DNA of 52,919 bases, taken from contig CAVHYP010000011.1 of NCBI GenBank assembly GCA_963640465.1, positions 1 to 52,919 of the forward strand, written 5' to 3'. The stretch is from Colivivens sp963640465. GTDB taxonomy: Bacteria; Bacteroidota; Bacteroidia; Bacteroidales; Bacteroidaceae. A program made the translations under genes and the position numbers. Of the stretch, positions 9,331 to 18,837 are shown in pieces. Under the pieces are notes generated by a model that worked only from the letters and a program-made list of their open reading frames with translations, was not told the origin of the DNA and did no database searches. How positions within the stretch are numbered: position 1 is the first letter of the stretch; each line of letters begins with the position of its first letter.

Positions 9331-10842
9331 CTATTTATACAATTTCGCAGACTTAGTCTCTTTAGATGCTGCCTCAGCCAATTCACGTGGTGATATTTTC
9401 ACTGGTTCCACCATGAATTCAGCCACATTGAAACTCTTCATGAATTTCTTGTTGTACAATGGAGACTCCTGGGGCAAGGCAAAGGCTTTACAGTCCTTTC
9501 CGTTCTTGTCGAAGTAGCCGATGTAGAGACGTGTGAAGTTGCCGTCTTCCCTCCGTGTACTGAACACAATCCAACGTCCGTTGCTGCTCCAGGCATGGAA
9601 ACTGTCGGCTTTATTGCTGTTCATAGCCTTCAACGGACGCACGTCATAGGTCTTCAAATCCTGTACATACAAGTCGCTCGACACGTGATGTACATTGAAA
9701 TATCCATAGTCCGACATAGAGAACAGCAGGTAGCGTCCGTCGGGACTGATTCTTGGTTGGGATGCGCTCTTGCTTTTCTCGCTTGCCTTGAACACGGTAT
9801 CAGGTTCGCCCAACTTGCGGGTCTTGTAGTCGTAGGACTGACGGATCAAGTCGTAGTAGAGCTTGTCGTAGTGGTTTCCCATCTCGAAATGGTGCTTCTT
9901 ACCCTCTATCGGGAAATAGGCTGAGCAATAGTACAGGGTCTTGCCGTCCGGAGACCATGAAGGGTATGTTTCATAAGAGTCACTGGTTTTCTGCACAATC
10001 TGCACATCATTAGTATCAACATAATAGAGAATAAGGTCGCTCAAAGTATCCATCACCTCTATCTTGTGGTCCGTATCCTTAATGAGGAAAGCCTGCACCG
10101 TATTATTGACCGAATATGCAATCACCGGATCAGTAGGATGCCAAGCGGGATAAACGCCGGACGCAATAGTGGAATCAGTCTTCATGTTGAATTTCTCTGC
10201 CTTGCCGTCCTTCACAATGATGGTACCGCCCTTGTACTGGCGTATATGGAACTGCAGATTGTCTGTGTGATAGTTCTGGCATGCGTGGCAATTGATACAC
10301 TGGTACTCCGACGACATGTCCACACCAGAAAGCATCTTGTTGGAGAAGATTATCGACTCGTCAAAATTGGTGAGGTTACGCTGGTTGAGGGTCAGGTCAT
10401 TGTAGTTCTGATAACCCGGCTCGATGTATCTGTAGGAAATATACTCATCGATCGGGTCCTCAGCCACAGAGATTGTAAATGGCTTGTACTTCTCCCACCG
10501 TCCTTGTTTCTTGACATAGACTGTGATCGTCAGGTCCTTCCCTTTGTTCTTACCAAGCAATGTATGCCAGTCGTCCTCGTCGAACTGTGCATTCTGCCCA
10601 CCTGCCACCAGTTGGTTTCCGTTTTTATCCTCGACAACTGAGACATAGTCTTCAGCATCATCATCGTTCACATGGAAATTCAGCGGTGCTATATTATAAG
10701 GTATAGTCACCTCCGTATAGTCGGGGAACACAGAAACAGACTTGTGGTTGTCGGCTGCATCCTTTGGAACACTCGTGCTGCATGCCGCAAACAGAGCGAT
10801 GACAGCAATCAGAGCGCTACTTATTGTCAGGTATCTTCTCAT
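9331..10842 (-). CDS. TolB/PD40 beta-propeller lipoprotein with a CxxCH heme-type motif
   Basis: The chosen start, MRRYLTISSALI, gives a lipoprotein signal peptide with lipobox LFAAC; an ATG at 10866 would add eight residues. The mature protein of about 480 residues contains PD40/WD40-like blades (WSPDGKTLYY, ISPDGRYLLFS, WSSNGRWIVFS), as in TolB. Near residue 182 is CINCHACQNYH, a CxxCH motif of the kind that binds heme c, and an unusual companion for a propeller. The gene starts just after the membrane-protein gene on the same strand and they probably form an operon. Role unknown: an envelope redox or sensing protein is an inference only. Confidence 0.75.
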   Translation of the reverse strand: MRRYLTISSALIAVIALFAACSTSVPKDAADNHKSVSVFPDYTEVTIPYNIAPLNFHVNDDDAEDYVSVVEDKNGNQLVAGGQNAQFDEDDWHTLLGKNKGKDLTITVYVKKQGRWEKYKPFTISVAEDPIDEYISYRYIEPGYQNYNDLTLNQRNLTNFDESIIFSNKMLSGVDMSSEYQCINCHACQNYHTDNLQFHIRQYKGGTIIVKDGKAEKFNMKTDSTIASGVYPAWHPTDPVIAYSVNNTVQAFLIKDTDHKIEVMDTLSDLILYYVDTNDVQIVQKTSDSYETYPSWSPDGKTLYYCSAYFPIEGKKHHFEMGNHYDKLYYDLIRQSYDYKTRKLGEPDTVFKASEKSKSASQPRISPDGRYLLFSMSDYGYFNVHHVSSDLYVQDLKTYDVRPLKAMNSNKADSFHAWSSNGRWIVFSTRREDGNFTRLYIGYFDKNGKDCKAFALPQESPLYNKKFMKSFNVAEFMVEPVKISPRELAEAASKETKSAKLYK

Positions 10843-10872
10843 GCTATTTTCTTTTTCAAATATCATACTTTA

Positions 10873-12687
10873 TCAATCATACATTATACTCTGGCGTCCT
10901 TCATAGAAATAATAGGTCCAGTATGTTCCAGGGCAGAGAGTCCTCAGTGTCTCCACATCCATTTGGTTGGGTTGTGTACACAGGCGGGTCAGCAAATCCA
11001 AATTGCGTTCGAACTGCTGGCAGACCAATCCGTCCTCGCCCACCATTTTCCTTATCTGGGCAAGCAATCTCGGGTTGTTACGTTTCAAGGCAAAAAGCAA
11101 GGCAGCCTCCTGCACATGTTTCTCCAATACCCCATCCGGGTTTGACTTCACCCGTGCAAGCGTCATTTTCCAGAAGACTTCTTCGTTGAAAGACAACAAA
11201 GCTGCAGCCGTACTCAAAATTGAACGTTCGTGAGTATTGATGAACAAATTACAAAAGTGCTTGACAAGCATATACTCGCAAGAGGGAGTGTTGTCCAATG
11301 CTCCTCGCGGAACGACAACCACCTGCACATGGTGCTTATAGATGGAATCCGCACGAAGGACTTTCGGGTCGAGCAACCTGCGCTGTGCTTTGGCCCAATC
11401 CTTATAGAATAAGGTGTTCTCGAGTTTTGACAGGTACTTGTCTGCCGGAACAACTTCACCATTATAGATGAAGTCCTTCGCCATGATGCGCGAATCCAAG
11501 TACGTTGGTTTATACTTGACACTGCGCTCCATTGCCCAACGATAGGAGAAATTCCAGAATGTGTACTGTTCAAATACCCTCGGACCTACCATCAACGTAC
11601 CCATATGGTCACTCTTCGAATTGATGGTGTCCGACGCCCAAGTGTACTGGAACATCTTGTCGAGCAATTCATTCCGCTTATAGAGTTCAAGATTGCGATA
11701 CAGGATAATCGGTCGAATCGGGTGTTCCTGCGCTATGCACAGTTCCAGCACCTTGTCTGTGTCTCCCGCATCGTAAGCATGTTCCACAGCTATCAATGTA
11801 TGGAAATTAGAGTCCTTATTGGCATAGACTGGGACGCAGACCATTGCTGCAATCGCACATACTGCAGACAAGGCAATGCCCATATTTTCCTTCATCATTC
11901 CCAGCCAACGTCCGCAAGCAGACAAGAACAACATCACGAGCACTGAAAGGTAAAGTGGGAAAGTCTGACTGGAATCATTGGCGAAATCAAAGTACGGCAA
12001 GCCTGCTACGAGCAGGTATCTTGTGTTGAACACGTCAAAGAACAGACGTACTTCAATCGTCGGTACAAAGATGATGAACACGACTGTTGCTATCGTCAAT
12101 ATCCAATTCAAGCGTTTCAGCACAAAAGCATCCATAAACATAGCCTCCACTGCTACCAGCAGTGAGAAACAACCCAACAGCGGATAGAGGACAATGACTG
12201 TCACCGCACTCCACACATATCTCGTAATGATGTTGTTCATTTTTACATAAAGTCCGAGCCATGCTATCTGCAGCAACAGTCCTACTTCAGTAGAAAACAG
12301 GTTTCCATACTGGCGCATGCTGAATATGCCATAGTCCCATCGGGATATGTAGACCATTATCAGCAAAGCAGGAATCAGCGAAAGGCAATAGGCATGCTTC
12401 GGCAACTTGAATGCCCATGACGTAAGAATTGCCAAAGCGGTCAGCAATACGACGAACAGAGATATGGCCAGCATCGGATAGTAGGCAAACTGAGTGAGAA
12501 AACTGCCTGCATACTGAGCGATGAATCCTGGATTCTGCGCAATCCTATTGAAATGGAACTCATCGTACACAAACATATCCTGGCTCTGTGCCACAAAGAA
12601 CAAGTCCTGTGACGTAACAGTCAGATACACAAATGCGAACAGAGCCAACAACACGAATGGCAGATAGCTGTATATTAGTTTCTTCAT
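10873..12687 (-). CDS. Large multi-pass membrane protein, DUF6057-like
   Basis: About 604 residues. The first 330 are mostly hydrophobic, with around ten membrane segments (starting LPFVLLALFAFVYL). The last 270 are soluble and rich in charged helices, with an SDTINSKSDHMGTLM region and many aromatic residues. I recognise no enzyme motif. It resembles Bacteroidales membrane proteins annotated as DUF6057, which sit beside a TolB-like lipoprotein as here. An ATG at 12699 would add MLTN; MKKLIYSYLPF is the likelier start. The pair of genes separates tig from clpP, which are neighbours in many bacteria. Confidence 0.7.
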   Translation of the reverse strand: MKKLIYSYLPFVLLALFAFVYLTVTSQDLFFVAQSQDMFVYDEFHFNRIAQNPGFIAQYAGSFLTQFAYYPMLAISLFVVLLTALAILTSWAFKLPKHAYCLSLIPALLIMVYISRWDYGIFSMRQYGNLFSTEVGLLLQIAWLGLYVKMNNIITRYVWSAVTVIVLYPLLGCFSLLVAVEAMFMDAFVLKRLNWILTIATVVFIIFVPTIEVRLFFDVFNTRYLLVAGLPYFDFANDSSQTFPLYLSVLVMLFLSACGRWLGMMKENMGIALSAVCAIAAMVCVPVYANKDSNFHTLIAVEHAYDAGDTDKVLELCIAQEHPIRPIILYRNLELYKRNELLDKMFQYTWASDTINSKSDHMGTLMVGPRVFEQYTFWNFSYRWAMERSVKYKPTYLDSRIMAKDFIYNGEVVPADKYLSKLENTLFYKDWAKAQRRLLDPKVLRADSIYKHHVQVVVVPRGALDNTPSCEYMLVKHFCNLFINTHERSILSTAAALLSFNEEVFWKMTLARVKSNPDGVLEKHVQEAALLFALKRNNPRLLAQIRKMVGEDGLVCQQFERNLDLLTRLCTQPNQMDVETLRTLCPGTYWTYYFYEGRQSIMYD

Positions 12688-12709
12688 ATTTGTAAGCATT
12701 AATCATTGT

Positions 12710-12741
12710 CAAAGTTACAACTTTACTCCGAATTATCCAAA
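12710..12741 (-). promoter_or_regulatory. Promoter of the membrane protein/TolB-like pair
   Basis: Minus strand TTTG (12741-12738), 20 bp, TAACTTTG (12717-12710), 11-23 bp upstream of the two candidate start codons. Confidence 0.75.
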
Positions 12742-12863
12742 TAAATCAAGGCTGTTTCTACAAATTTCATGTCAAAGAGCATGCTATACCACCTCTAGTT
12801 GACTATTGAGCCATACGCTCATTAAACGATTAGCATTGAATCTCTTGCAAATGGTCCCAAAAC

Positions 12864-12900
12864 AGCGAAAGGCGGAAGATATATATCCACCGCCTTTCTG
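12864..12900 (-). terminator. Stem-loop downstream of tig
   Basis: GAAAGGCGG (12867-12875) pairs with CCGCCTTTC (12890-12898) across a 14-nt AT-rich loop, 43 bp past the tig stop codon. The U-run on the minus strand is weak (TGTTTTGG), so it may be a terminator or an end-stabilising hairpin. Confidence 0.6.
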
Positions 12901-12940
12901 TTATCAAATATATTAGAGTATAATCTAATGTATGTCGGAA

Positions 12941-14278
12941 TTATTCCTCAAACAACTTATTGAAGTCCTCAGGAGTAACACTCTTCTCGTCCAGAGAAAC
13001 CTGGTCTTTCAAGACTGCAGCAAGTTTCACCTCAATGCAACGGTCGATGATATTGTCGACGGTTTCACGGTTCTTCATCATTTCCTTCACTGAACCATCA
13101 AGGTATGAATCAGGAACATTGAGCATTCCATATTGAGCGAACTGCATACGAGTAATATCCTTACCCATTTCGATAATGTCCGCTTCATTTACCTTGACTT
13201 CATTCTTCTCAACAAGTTGCTCCTTGATGAGATGCCATGTGAGTTCCTCGATGCTCTTGTCATAGTTCTCTTCCAGCTTCTTCTCATCACCCTTCAGATT
13301 GTTGAGCATAATCTTCTTCAGTTTTTCATTCGGGAAAGTGAGTTTACCAATCTTTTCAGTGATGTACTTGCGGACATCGATGATGAAACGATAGTCTGAA
13401 TCCTTCTTGAACTGCCCTTCAATTGCTTCTTTGATCTTTGCAGTGAACTCTTCGGCAGTCTTCACGCTTCCATCCGGATATACCTGATTGAACAGTTTCT
13501 CATCCAACTCTCCAAGAACGAAACGAGTGATCTCAGTTACCTTGAAGTTGAAGTCGCCCTTATGTTCAGCAACGTTCTCCTTCTCAATCTTCAGCAATGA
13601 AGCGAGTTCACTTTCGCTGTTGTCGTATGCAACTGACGGGTTGAACTTTACAGTGTCGTCAACCTTCACGTTTGCAAAGAGAGCCTTCTGTTCTTCGTTC
13701 TTGAAGTACTTCGGAAGCATTACTGTTCCCTCTTCTGAGATGGCTTCCTCCTTGTCCAACTCTGTGATGACACCTTTCAGCATATCATTGTCCTGGTAAG
13801 AGTCTACCTTCTCGTAGCTTCCGCCACGCTGACGGTACATCTCAATCTGCTTGTTCACCAGTTCGTCACTGACAACGACATTATAGTAAGCAACCTTGTC
13901 TTCCTTTGAGAGGTTGGCATCGAATGCCGGAGCAAGGGCAAGTTCGAATTTGAAAGTGAATGTGCCACCATCAACAAGTTCAATAGAGTTGTTCTCTTCT
14001 GTTGAAAGAGGCTCACCAAGCATGTTCACCTTGTTATCACGGATATAGTCATAGAGGCTACTCTGAAGCAGTTTGTTTACTTCCTCAGCCAAGATTGATG
14101 TTCCGTACTGTTTCTTGATCAATCCCTCAGGAACCATACCCTTACGGAAACCAGGCATGTTGGCTTTCTTCCTGAAATCCTTAATAGCCTTCTTTACCTT
14201 TTCTTCATAGTCAGCAGGTGCGATTTCTGCTGTAATGACGGCATTAACCGCATCAACGTTTTCTAATGTAATATTCAT
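12941..14278 (-). CDS. tig: Trigger factor (445 aa)
   Basis: A ribosome-associated chaperone that binds nascent chains at the exit tunnel. The N-terminal ribosome-docking signature MPGFRKGMVP is present near residue 41, followed by the acidic, helix-rich middle and C-terminal domain expected for the family. The central peptidyl-prolyl isomerase region is poorly conserved, as is common in Bacteroidetes. Length is typical (about 430-450). A -7 box lies 41 bp upstream. The usual downstream partners clpP and clpX are 3.7 kb away. Confidence 0.93.
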   Translation of the reverse strand: MNITLENVDAVNAVITAEIAPADYEEKVKKAIKDFRKKANMPGFRKGMVPEGLIKKQYGTSILAEEVNKLLQSSLYDYIRDNKVNMLGEPLSTEENNSIELVDGGTFTFKFELALAPAFDANLSKEDKVAYYNVVVSDELVNKQIEMYRQRGGSYEKVDSYQDNDMLKGVITELDKEEAISEEGTVMLPKYFKNEEQKALFANVKVDDTVKFNPSVAYDNSESELASLLKIEKENVAEHKGDFNFKVTEITRFVLGELDEKLFNQVYPDGSVKTAEEFTAKIKEAIEGQFKKDSDYRFIIDVRKYITEKIGKLTFPNEKLKKIMLNNLKGDEKKLEENYDKSIEELTWHLIKEQLVEKNEVKVNEADIIEMGKDITRMQFAQYGMLNVPDSYLDGSVKEMMKNRETVDNIIDRCIEVKLAAVLKDQVSLDEKSVTPEDFNKLFEE

Positions 14279-14318
14279 CTTATGTGTAGTTTACTTATTA
14301 CTATTCTGATTGAGACTG

Positions 14319-14326
14319 CAAAGTTA
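14319..14326 (-). promoter_or_regulatory. Probable -7 element of tig
   Basis: TAACTTTG on the minus strand, 41 bp before the tig start. No TTTG is seen at the expected -33 distance, so support comes from the -7 box alone. Confidence 0.5.
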
Positions 14327-14354
14327 CAAATTAAATATGATATAGCCGTAAGAA

Positions 14355-15131
14355 TTACATTTTTTGTTTCTTTGCTTCGTCGTGTGCGAGCTTTACTTGC
14401 CTCAAAATGTCGGAAGCGAAGATGAAATCGTCAAGCCGTTTGTTGTCGGCATCCATGATTTTCTTGTTCGACCCCTGCCATTCTGCACGTCCCTCACAAA
14501 TGAAGATTATGTTCTCGCCGATGCCCATCACCGAATTCATGTCGTGGGTGTTGACCACAGTGGTTATGTTGTCTTCATGCGTAATTCCACGAATCAGTTC
14601 ATCGATGACCAGACTGGTCTTTGGGTCCAAACCCGAGTTGGGTTCATCACAGAACAAATACTTCGGTCCAAGTGCAATGGCACGAGCGATAGCCACACGT
14701 TTCTGCATACCTCCACTCAGTTCCTTTGGGAACTTGTTGCCTGTTCCGGAGAGATTCACACGGCTCAGGCATTCTTCTGCACGCTTCACCCGATCCTCAT
14801 AAGGTTTGTCGCTGAACATATTGAGAGGAAACATCACATTGTCGAGCACCGACATTGAGTCGAAGAGGGCTGCACTTTGGAAAATCATACCCATCTCACG
14901 TCGCAACAGACTTTTCTCCTTCTTGCTCATGTGAACAAAATCGTAGTCATCATAGAAGATGTCGCCACTATCGGGAGTCAACAATCCAACCAGATTGTTC
15001 ATGAATACAGTCTTGCCCGAGCCGCTCTGTCCTATTATCAGATTGACCCGTCCACTGTCGAACTCAGCATTGATGTCTTGCAGCACTGTCCTGCCATCAA
15101 ACGACTTATACAAATGGTTTACTTTTATCAT
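14355..15131 (-). CDS. mlaF: ABC transporter ATPase, MlaF-type (258 aa)
   Basis: The ATPase of an Mla/MCE phospholipid transporter that moves lipids between inner and outer membranes. Walker A is GQSGSGKT, signature LSGGMQKR, and Walker B with D-loop YLFCDEPNSGLDPKTS. The SGLDP form and length suit MlaF. Its start overlaps the end of the permease gene by 4 bp (ATGA), so the two are translated together. No MCE-domain (MlaD) gene is adjacent within the window; it may be encoded elsewhere. Confidence 0.88.
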   Translation of the reverse strand: MIKVNHLYKSFDGRTVLQDINAEFDSGRVNLIIGQSGSGKTVFMNNLVGLLTPDSGDIFYDDYDFVHMSKKEKSLLRREMGMIFQSAALFDSMSVLDNVMFPLNMFSDKPYEDRVKRAEECLSRVNLSGTGNKFPKELSGGMQKRVAIARAIALGPKYLFCDEPNSGLDPKTSLVIDELIRGITHEDNITTVVNTHDMNSVMGIGENIIFICEGRAEWQGSNKKIMDADNKRLDDFIFASDILRQVKLAHDEAKKQKM

Positions 15132-15874
15132 GTCAAGATCTGTGTTAAGAATATGTCGGAAAAAAGAATGAGTATGCTGCTTAATACCACTGCATCCGTG
15201 CTTGCCTTACCTACTTCAACAGATCCACCTGAAACGGTATAGCCCTTGTAGGAAGATACAGTAGTTATGATGAAAGCATAGACAACAGCCTTGATGATGC
15301 CACACCAGAAGAACCACTGATTGAACTGATATCTGAAACCCTCAGTCAGTTCTGCCACAGTGGTCGTGCCCATCAATGAAGTGCAGTAAGCCCCAACGAT
15401 ACCCGATACCACACTGAAGGTGACAAGCACTGGCATGATGGTCATCAGTCCCACAACCTTAGGCAAAATCAAGTAGTTGGCAGAATTGACCCCCATAATC
15501 TCCAAAGCATCAATCTGCTGTGTGATGCGCATTGTGCCCAGTTCCGATGCGATATTCGACCCGACCTTTCCCGCCAGTATCAGACACATGATCGAAGAAG
15601 AGAATTCGAGCAACATAATCTCACGCGTAGTGTATCCTACTACCATGCGCGGCATCCATGGGCTCTGAATATTAAGCTTTATCTGCAGACAGATTACGGC
15701 ACCAATGAAGAATGAAATTATCAGCACAATACCGATTGAGTTGTATCCAAGCTGGAACATCTCTGTCACATATTGCCTGAAGAACATTCTCCAACGATCG
15801 GGATGCGTATGGACGCGGCCCATGAGCTGTACGTAACGGCCCAAATCTGTTAATGCACCTGTTAATGATAACAT
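15128..15874 (-). CDS. mlaE: ABC transporter permease, MlaE-type (248 aa)
   Basis: The membrane subunit of the Mla-type lipid transporter, with about five membrane segments and the conserved family region around GKVGSNIASELGTMRITQQIDALEIMGVN. The ATG at 15874 (MLSLTGALTDLGRYVQLMG) is chosen over a TTG at 15895, because that TTG lies inside a TAAATTTG promoter box. It overlaps mlaF by 4 bp. The gene diverges from lptB, with both promoters in the 130-bp gap, so two envelope lipid systems share a control region. Confidence 0.9.
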   Translation of the reverse strand: MLSLTGALTDLGRYVQLMGRVHTHPDRWRMFFRQYVTEMFQLGYNSIGIVLIISFFIGAVICLQIKLNIQSPWMPRMVVGYTTREIMLLEFSSSIMCLILAGKVGSNIASELGTMRITQQIDALEIMGVNSANYLILPKVVGLMTIMPVLVTFSVVSGIVGAYCTSLMGTTTVAELTEGFRYQFNQWFFWCGIIKAVVYAFIITTVSSYKGYTVSGGSVEVGKASTDAVVLSSILILFSDIFLTQILT

Positions 15875-15892
15875 AAACCTTTTTTTGACTTG

Positions 15893-15900
15893 CAAATTTA
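15893..15900 (-). promoter_or_regulatory. Probable -7 element of mlaE-mlaF
   Basis: TAAATTTG on the minus strand, 18 bp before the chosen start. It rules out the upstream TTG start. The -33 match is weak. Confidence 0.5.
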
Positions 15901-15974
15901 CTGAAAAATGAAGAAATCAAGAGCTTCATCGCGTTTTATTTCGCTCTTATCTCCATAAATCAGCAAACAATTAG

Positions 15975-15982
15975 TAATTTTG
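15975..15982 (+). promoter_or_regulatory. Probable -7 element of lptB
   Basis: TAATTTTG, 22 bp before the lptB ATG. It fits TAnnTTTG; no TTTG is seen at -33. Confidence 0.5.
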
Positions 15983-16004
15983 CAACCGCAAAGTAAGATT
16001 AAGC

Positions 16005-16874
16005 ATGGCAGAAACAAACAACAATGTCAACACATCACGCATAGTAAATGCAGGAGATGCCGAGATTCCAGAATACTCAGACGACAAGATGACCTTGTAC
16101 ACCCGTAACCTTGTCAAGACTTACGGAAAACGTACGGTAGTCAACGATGTATCCATAAATGTACGCCAAGGGGAAATCGTAGGACTTCTCGGACCAAACG
16201 GTGCAGGAAAGACCACATCCTTTTACATGACGACAGGGCTAGTTGTACCAAACTCAGGAAGAGTATTTCTCAACGACCTTGAGATAACAAAGTTTCCGGT
16301 TGCACAGCGTGCACGCAAAGGTGTAGGCTATCTTGCACAAGAGGCATCCGTATTCAGGACAATGAGCGTGGAGGACAACATCATGACCGTGCTTGAGATG
16401 ACAGGAAAACCAAGGGACTACCAACGGGAGAAACTGGAAAGTCTGCTTGACGAGTTCCGTCTGCAAAAAGTACGCAAGAACAATGGTAATCAGCTGTCGG
16501 GAGGCGAACGCAGACGATGTGAGATTGCCCGATGCCTTGCCATTGACCCAAAGTTCATCATGCTTGACGAACCTTTTGCCGGAGTCGACCCTATCGCTGT
16601 GGAAGATATCCAGTATATTGTATGGAAACTGAAGGATCGTAATATCGGAATCCTGATAACCGACCACAACGTACAGGAAACGCTCTGTATCACCGACCGT
16701 GCTTATCTTCTGTTCGAAGGACGCATTTTGTTCAAAGGAACACCGCAGGAACTGGCAAAGAACCAAATCGTGCGAGACAAGTACCTTGGATCAAACTTTG
16801 AACTCCGCCCCAAGAACTTCCAGGTAATCGAGGAAAAGAAACTGAGGGAAGCCGAAGAAGAGCAAGGGTTATAG
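16005..16874 (+). CDS. lptB: LPS export ABC transporter ATPase LptB (289 aa)
   Basis: The cytoplasmic ATPase that powers extraction of lipopolysaccharide by LptFG. Walker A is GPNGAGKTT, the Q-loop region is GVGYLAQEASVFRTMSVEDN (a hallmark of LptB), the signature LSGGERRRCEIAR, Walker B FIMLDEPFAGVDP, and the switch histidine ILITDHNVQETL. An N-terminal extension of about 28 residues precedes the ABC domain and is not part of the core fold. It is the only plus-strand gene between 5 and 28.8 kb. Confidence 0.94.
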   Translation: MAETNNNVNTSRIVNAGDAEIPEYSDDKMTLYTRNLVKTYGKRTVVNDVSINVRQGEIVGLLGPNGAGKTTSFYMTTGLVVPNSGRVFLNDLEITKFPVAQRARKGVGYLAQEASVFRTMSVEDNIMTVLEMTGKPRDYQREKLESLLDEFRLQKVRKNNGNQLSGGERRRCEIARCLAIDPKFIMLDEPFAGVDPIAVEDIQYIVWKLKDRNIGILITDHNVQETLCITDRAYLLFEGRILFKGTPQELAKNQIVRDKYLGSNFELRPKNFQVIEEKKLREAEEEQGL

Positions 16875-16913
16875 TCATCTGTCACTGCAAGAAGAATAAC
16901 CTTGCTTTGTCAA

Positions 16914-18548
16914 TCATAAGCAAGACAGAAAGACCTTCTCATCACACAACTCGCCCACTGCTGGACTGTGGGTAATCATAATCATTGTCTTCGTTGAGTA
17001 TTGCGAGAACAACCGTTGGCACAGTTCACGTGTTGTCTGTTCATCAAGAGCGCTACTTATCTCATCCAGCAGTAGAACTGTACCCGGACGGAGCAATCCA
17101 CGTGCAATCGCAATGCGCTGTGCCTGTCCTTCGCTCAGTCCAATTCCGCGCTCACCCACTTCCGTATCAAGTCCATTAGGTAGTTCCATAACAAAATCAG
17201 CACATGCCACATGAAGGACATTCCGCATCTCGTCATCAGTAGCATAGGGTTTGGCAAGCAAAAGATTATCGCGTATAGTGCCACTCATCAGCGTATTGCC
17301 CTGTGGGACAAACACAAAGTCTGCGCGAGTGTCAGCGGAAACTGCAACCAGTTTGCCGTCAACTCCGCACAAGCGGATTCGTCCATCTACTGGTTGTATA
17401 AGTCCGAGCATCAGGCGGAACAAGGTAGTCTTGCCAATACCTGTCTCACCCATAATCGCAGTCTTTGACCCAGGAGCGAATCGATGGGTAAATTCCTTCA
17501 GCACAGCTTTGTCGCCCTTAGCATAACTAAAACTCACATTGTCGAACACCACTCCTTGAGTTCCCTTATGCACCTCAGCATCTTTCTTACATTCTTGACC
17601 GCCGGCCGTTTCCAACTCATTCAAGCGGTCAATACTTGCTGTGGCATGTATTACCCCTGGCACAAGGTTCAGCAATTGTAATATCGGGTTCTGAATCATT
17701 CCCACCAGCTGGAGGAACGAAGTCATGACACCAAACGTTATCGTGCCATTGCGCAAGCCTATTCCTCCCCAGACGAAAGCCAACAAGTAGCCCAAGCCGA
17801 ACACAAGTCCCAAAGCCATACGAGTGACGACTGTGAACCGTGTGCGTCGCATTATGTTCGACTGCAAATGCTGCTGCATCGTTTCAAGCCGTCCGCTCAC
17901 CTGCTGTTCACTGCCCAGCGAACGCAGGACAGCATTATATTCCATGCCTTCCTGCACATGCATCTGTATGCGGCTTTCATCTTCCCGTATATCAAGCGTC
18001 ATCTGACGCAATTTGCGTGCAACCAACTTTGCAAACGCTACAACTACAGGAGTCAACAGCAACAATGCCCATGCCAGACGAGCATCGAACCATCGCATAA
18101 GGAGAAATGCACCACACAACTGTACAACCGTCACCACCATCTGAGGAATGCTTGAAGCAGAGGTGGTCGTTACAGTTTCTATATCCTTCGACATTCTCGA
18201 TGTCACATCTCCGGAATGCAGTTCATGTTCCGTGAAGAGTTGTCGGCGGAACAGACTTCCGAATATTCTCTGACGTATCTCGTTCGTCTGCCGTATAGTT
18301 GCTTTCATCGTCAGATAATAGTAAATCTGACGAAGCACTGTTATACACACAACCACAGACACCAGACATATAATCATACGAATCACATCTGATGAAGAGG
18401 CCGTGTGGATAGTCTCGTCAATGAACTGACGGCAAAGCCATACCATCAGAATACCCAAGGCTACCCGAAGCACGCCCGAGACAATACGCACAAAAATGTT
18501 AAGGCGAATGCCACGGGTATTGTGTATAATCCAGCGTACGTAGTTCAT
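16914..18548 (-). CDS. ABC exporter, fused membrane and ATPase domains (544 aa)
   Basis: A type IV ABC exporter half-transporter: about six membrane segments in residues 15-300, then an ATPase with Walker A GETGIGKTT, signature LSEGQAQRIAIARGLL and Walker B VLLLDEISSALDE. The ATG at 18548 (MNYVRWIIHNTRG) overlaps the upstream stop as ATGA; a start at 18572 would give needless overlap. No N-terminal C39 peptidase domain is present, so it is not a self-processing bacteriocin exporter. It is the last gene of a group with a PqqD-like protein, an S26-type peptidase and an HPr-kinase-like protein, which suggests that it exports a processed peptide. That substrate is inferred. Confidence 0.85.
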   Translation of the reverse strand: MNYVRWIIHNTRGIRLNIFVRIVSGVLRVALGILMVWLCRQFIDETIHTASSSDVIRMIICLVSVVVCITVLRQIYYYLTMKATIRQTNEIRQRIFGSLFRRQLFTEHELHSGDVTSRMSKDIETVTTTSASSIPQMVVTVVQLCGAFLLMRWFDARLAWALLLLTPVVVAFAKLVARKLRQMTLDIREDESRIQMHVQEGMEYNAVLRSLGSEQQVSGRLETMQQHLQSNIMRRTRFTVVTRMALGLVFGLGYLLAFVWGGIGLRNGTITFGVMTSFLQLVGMIQNPILQLLNLVPGVIHATASIDRLNELETAGGQECKKDAEVHKGTQGVVFDNVSFSYAKGDKAVLKEFTHRFAPGSKTAIMGETGIGKTTLFRLMLGLIQPVDGRIRLCGVDGKLVAVSADTRADFVFVPQGNTLMSGTIRDNLLLAKPYATDDEMRNVLHVACADFVMELPNGLDTEVGERGIGLSEGQAQRIAIARGLLRPGTVLLLDEISSALDEQTTRELCQRLFSQYSTKTMIMITHSPAVGELCDEKVFLSCL

Positions 18549-18814
18549 TCCAGCACTCCGACCTTCTGCCATTCGTCGACCATCTTTGCGACGTCGGCTT
18601 TTGCCTTTGCAGCATCCACCTCATACTCTTCGCAAAGTGAATCTGTAAGGGAATCCACCGTGAAATTGCCTTGAGCGACAGCACTTTTCCAAAGGAAAGC
18701 ACCTGTATCGTTAAGGCTTAACAGTTTTCCAAAATCAAGGGCATCAAGTCCTTCACCAACAATTACCTGTACGCCGCATACATCACGAAGTACGAATCCA
18801 TTCTTTATCTTCAT
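18545..18814 (-). CDS. PqqD-like peptide-binding protein (89 aa)
   Basis: A small protein with the PqqD fold pattern: MKIKNGFVLRDVCGVQVIV, a middle LLSLNDTGAFLW, and a C-terminal helix pair ending AKADVAKMVDEWQKVGVLE. PqqD-like proteins, also called RiPP recognition elements, bind leader peptides and present them to modifying enzymes. No other PQQ gene is near, so PQQ synthesis is not implied. The frame is open upstream to 19003, but that part overlaps the peptidase gene and looks out of frame; the ATG at 18814 gives a normal-length protein 23 bp after the peptidase stop. Its stop overlaps the exporter start. Confidence 0.8.
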   Translation of the reverse strand: MKIKNGFVLRDVCGVQVIVGEGLDALDFGKLLSLNDTGAFLWKSAVAQGNFTVDSLTDSLCEEYEVDAAKAKADVAKMVDEWQKVGVLE

Positions 18815-18837
18815 GTCTTTATATTTTACTTTATCCT

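Noticed and set aside
18545..18814. PQQ cofactor synthesis
   Set aside because: PqqD-like proteins are general leader-binding modules; no PqqA, PqqB, PqqC or PqqE is present.
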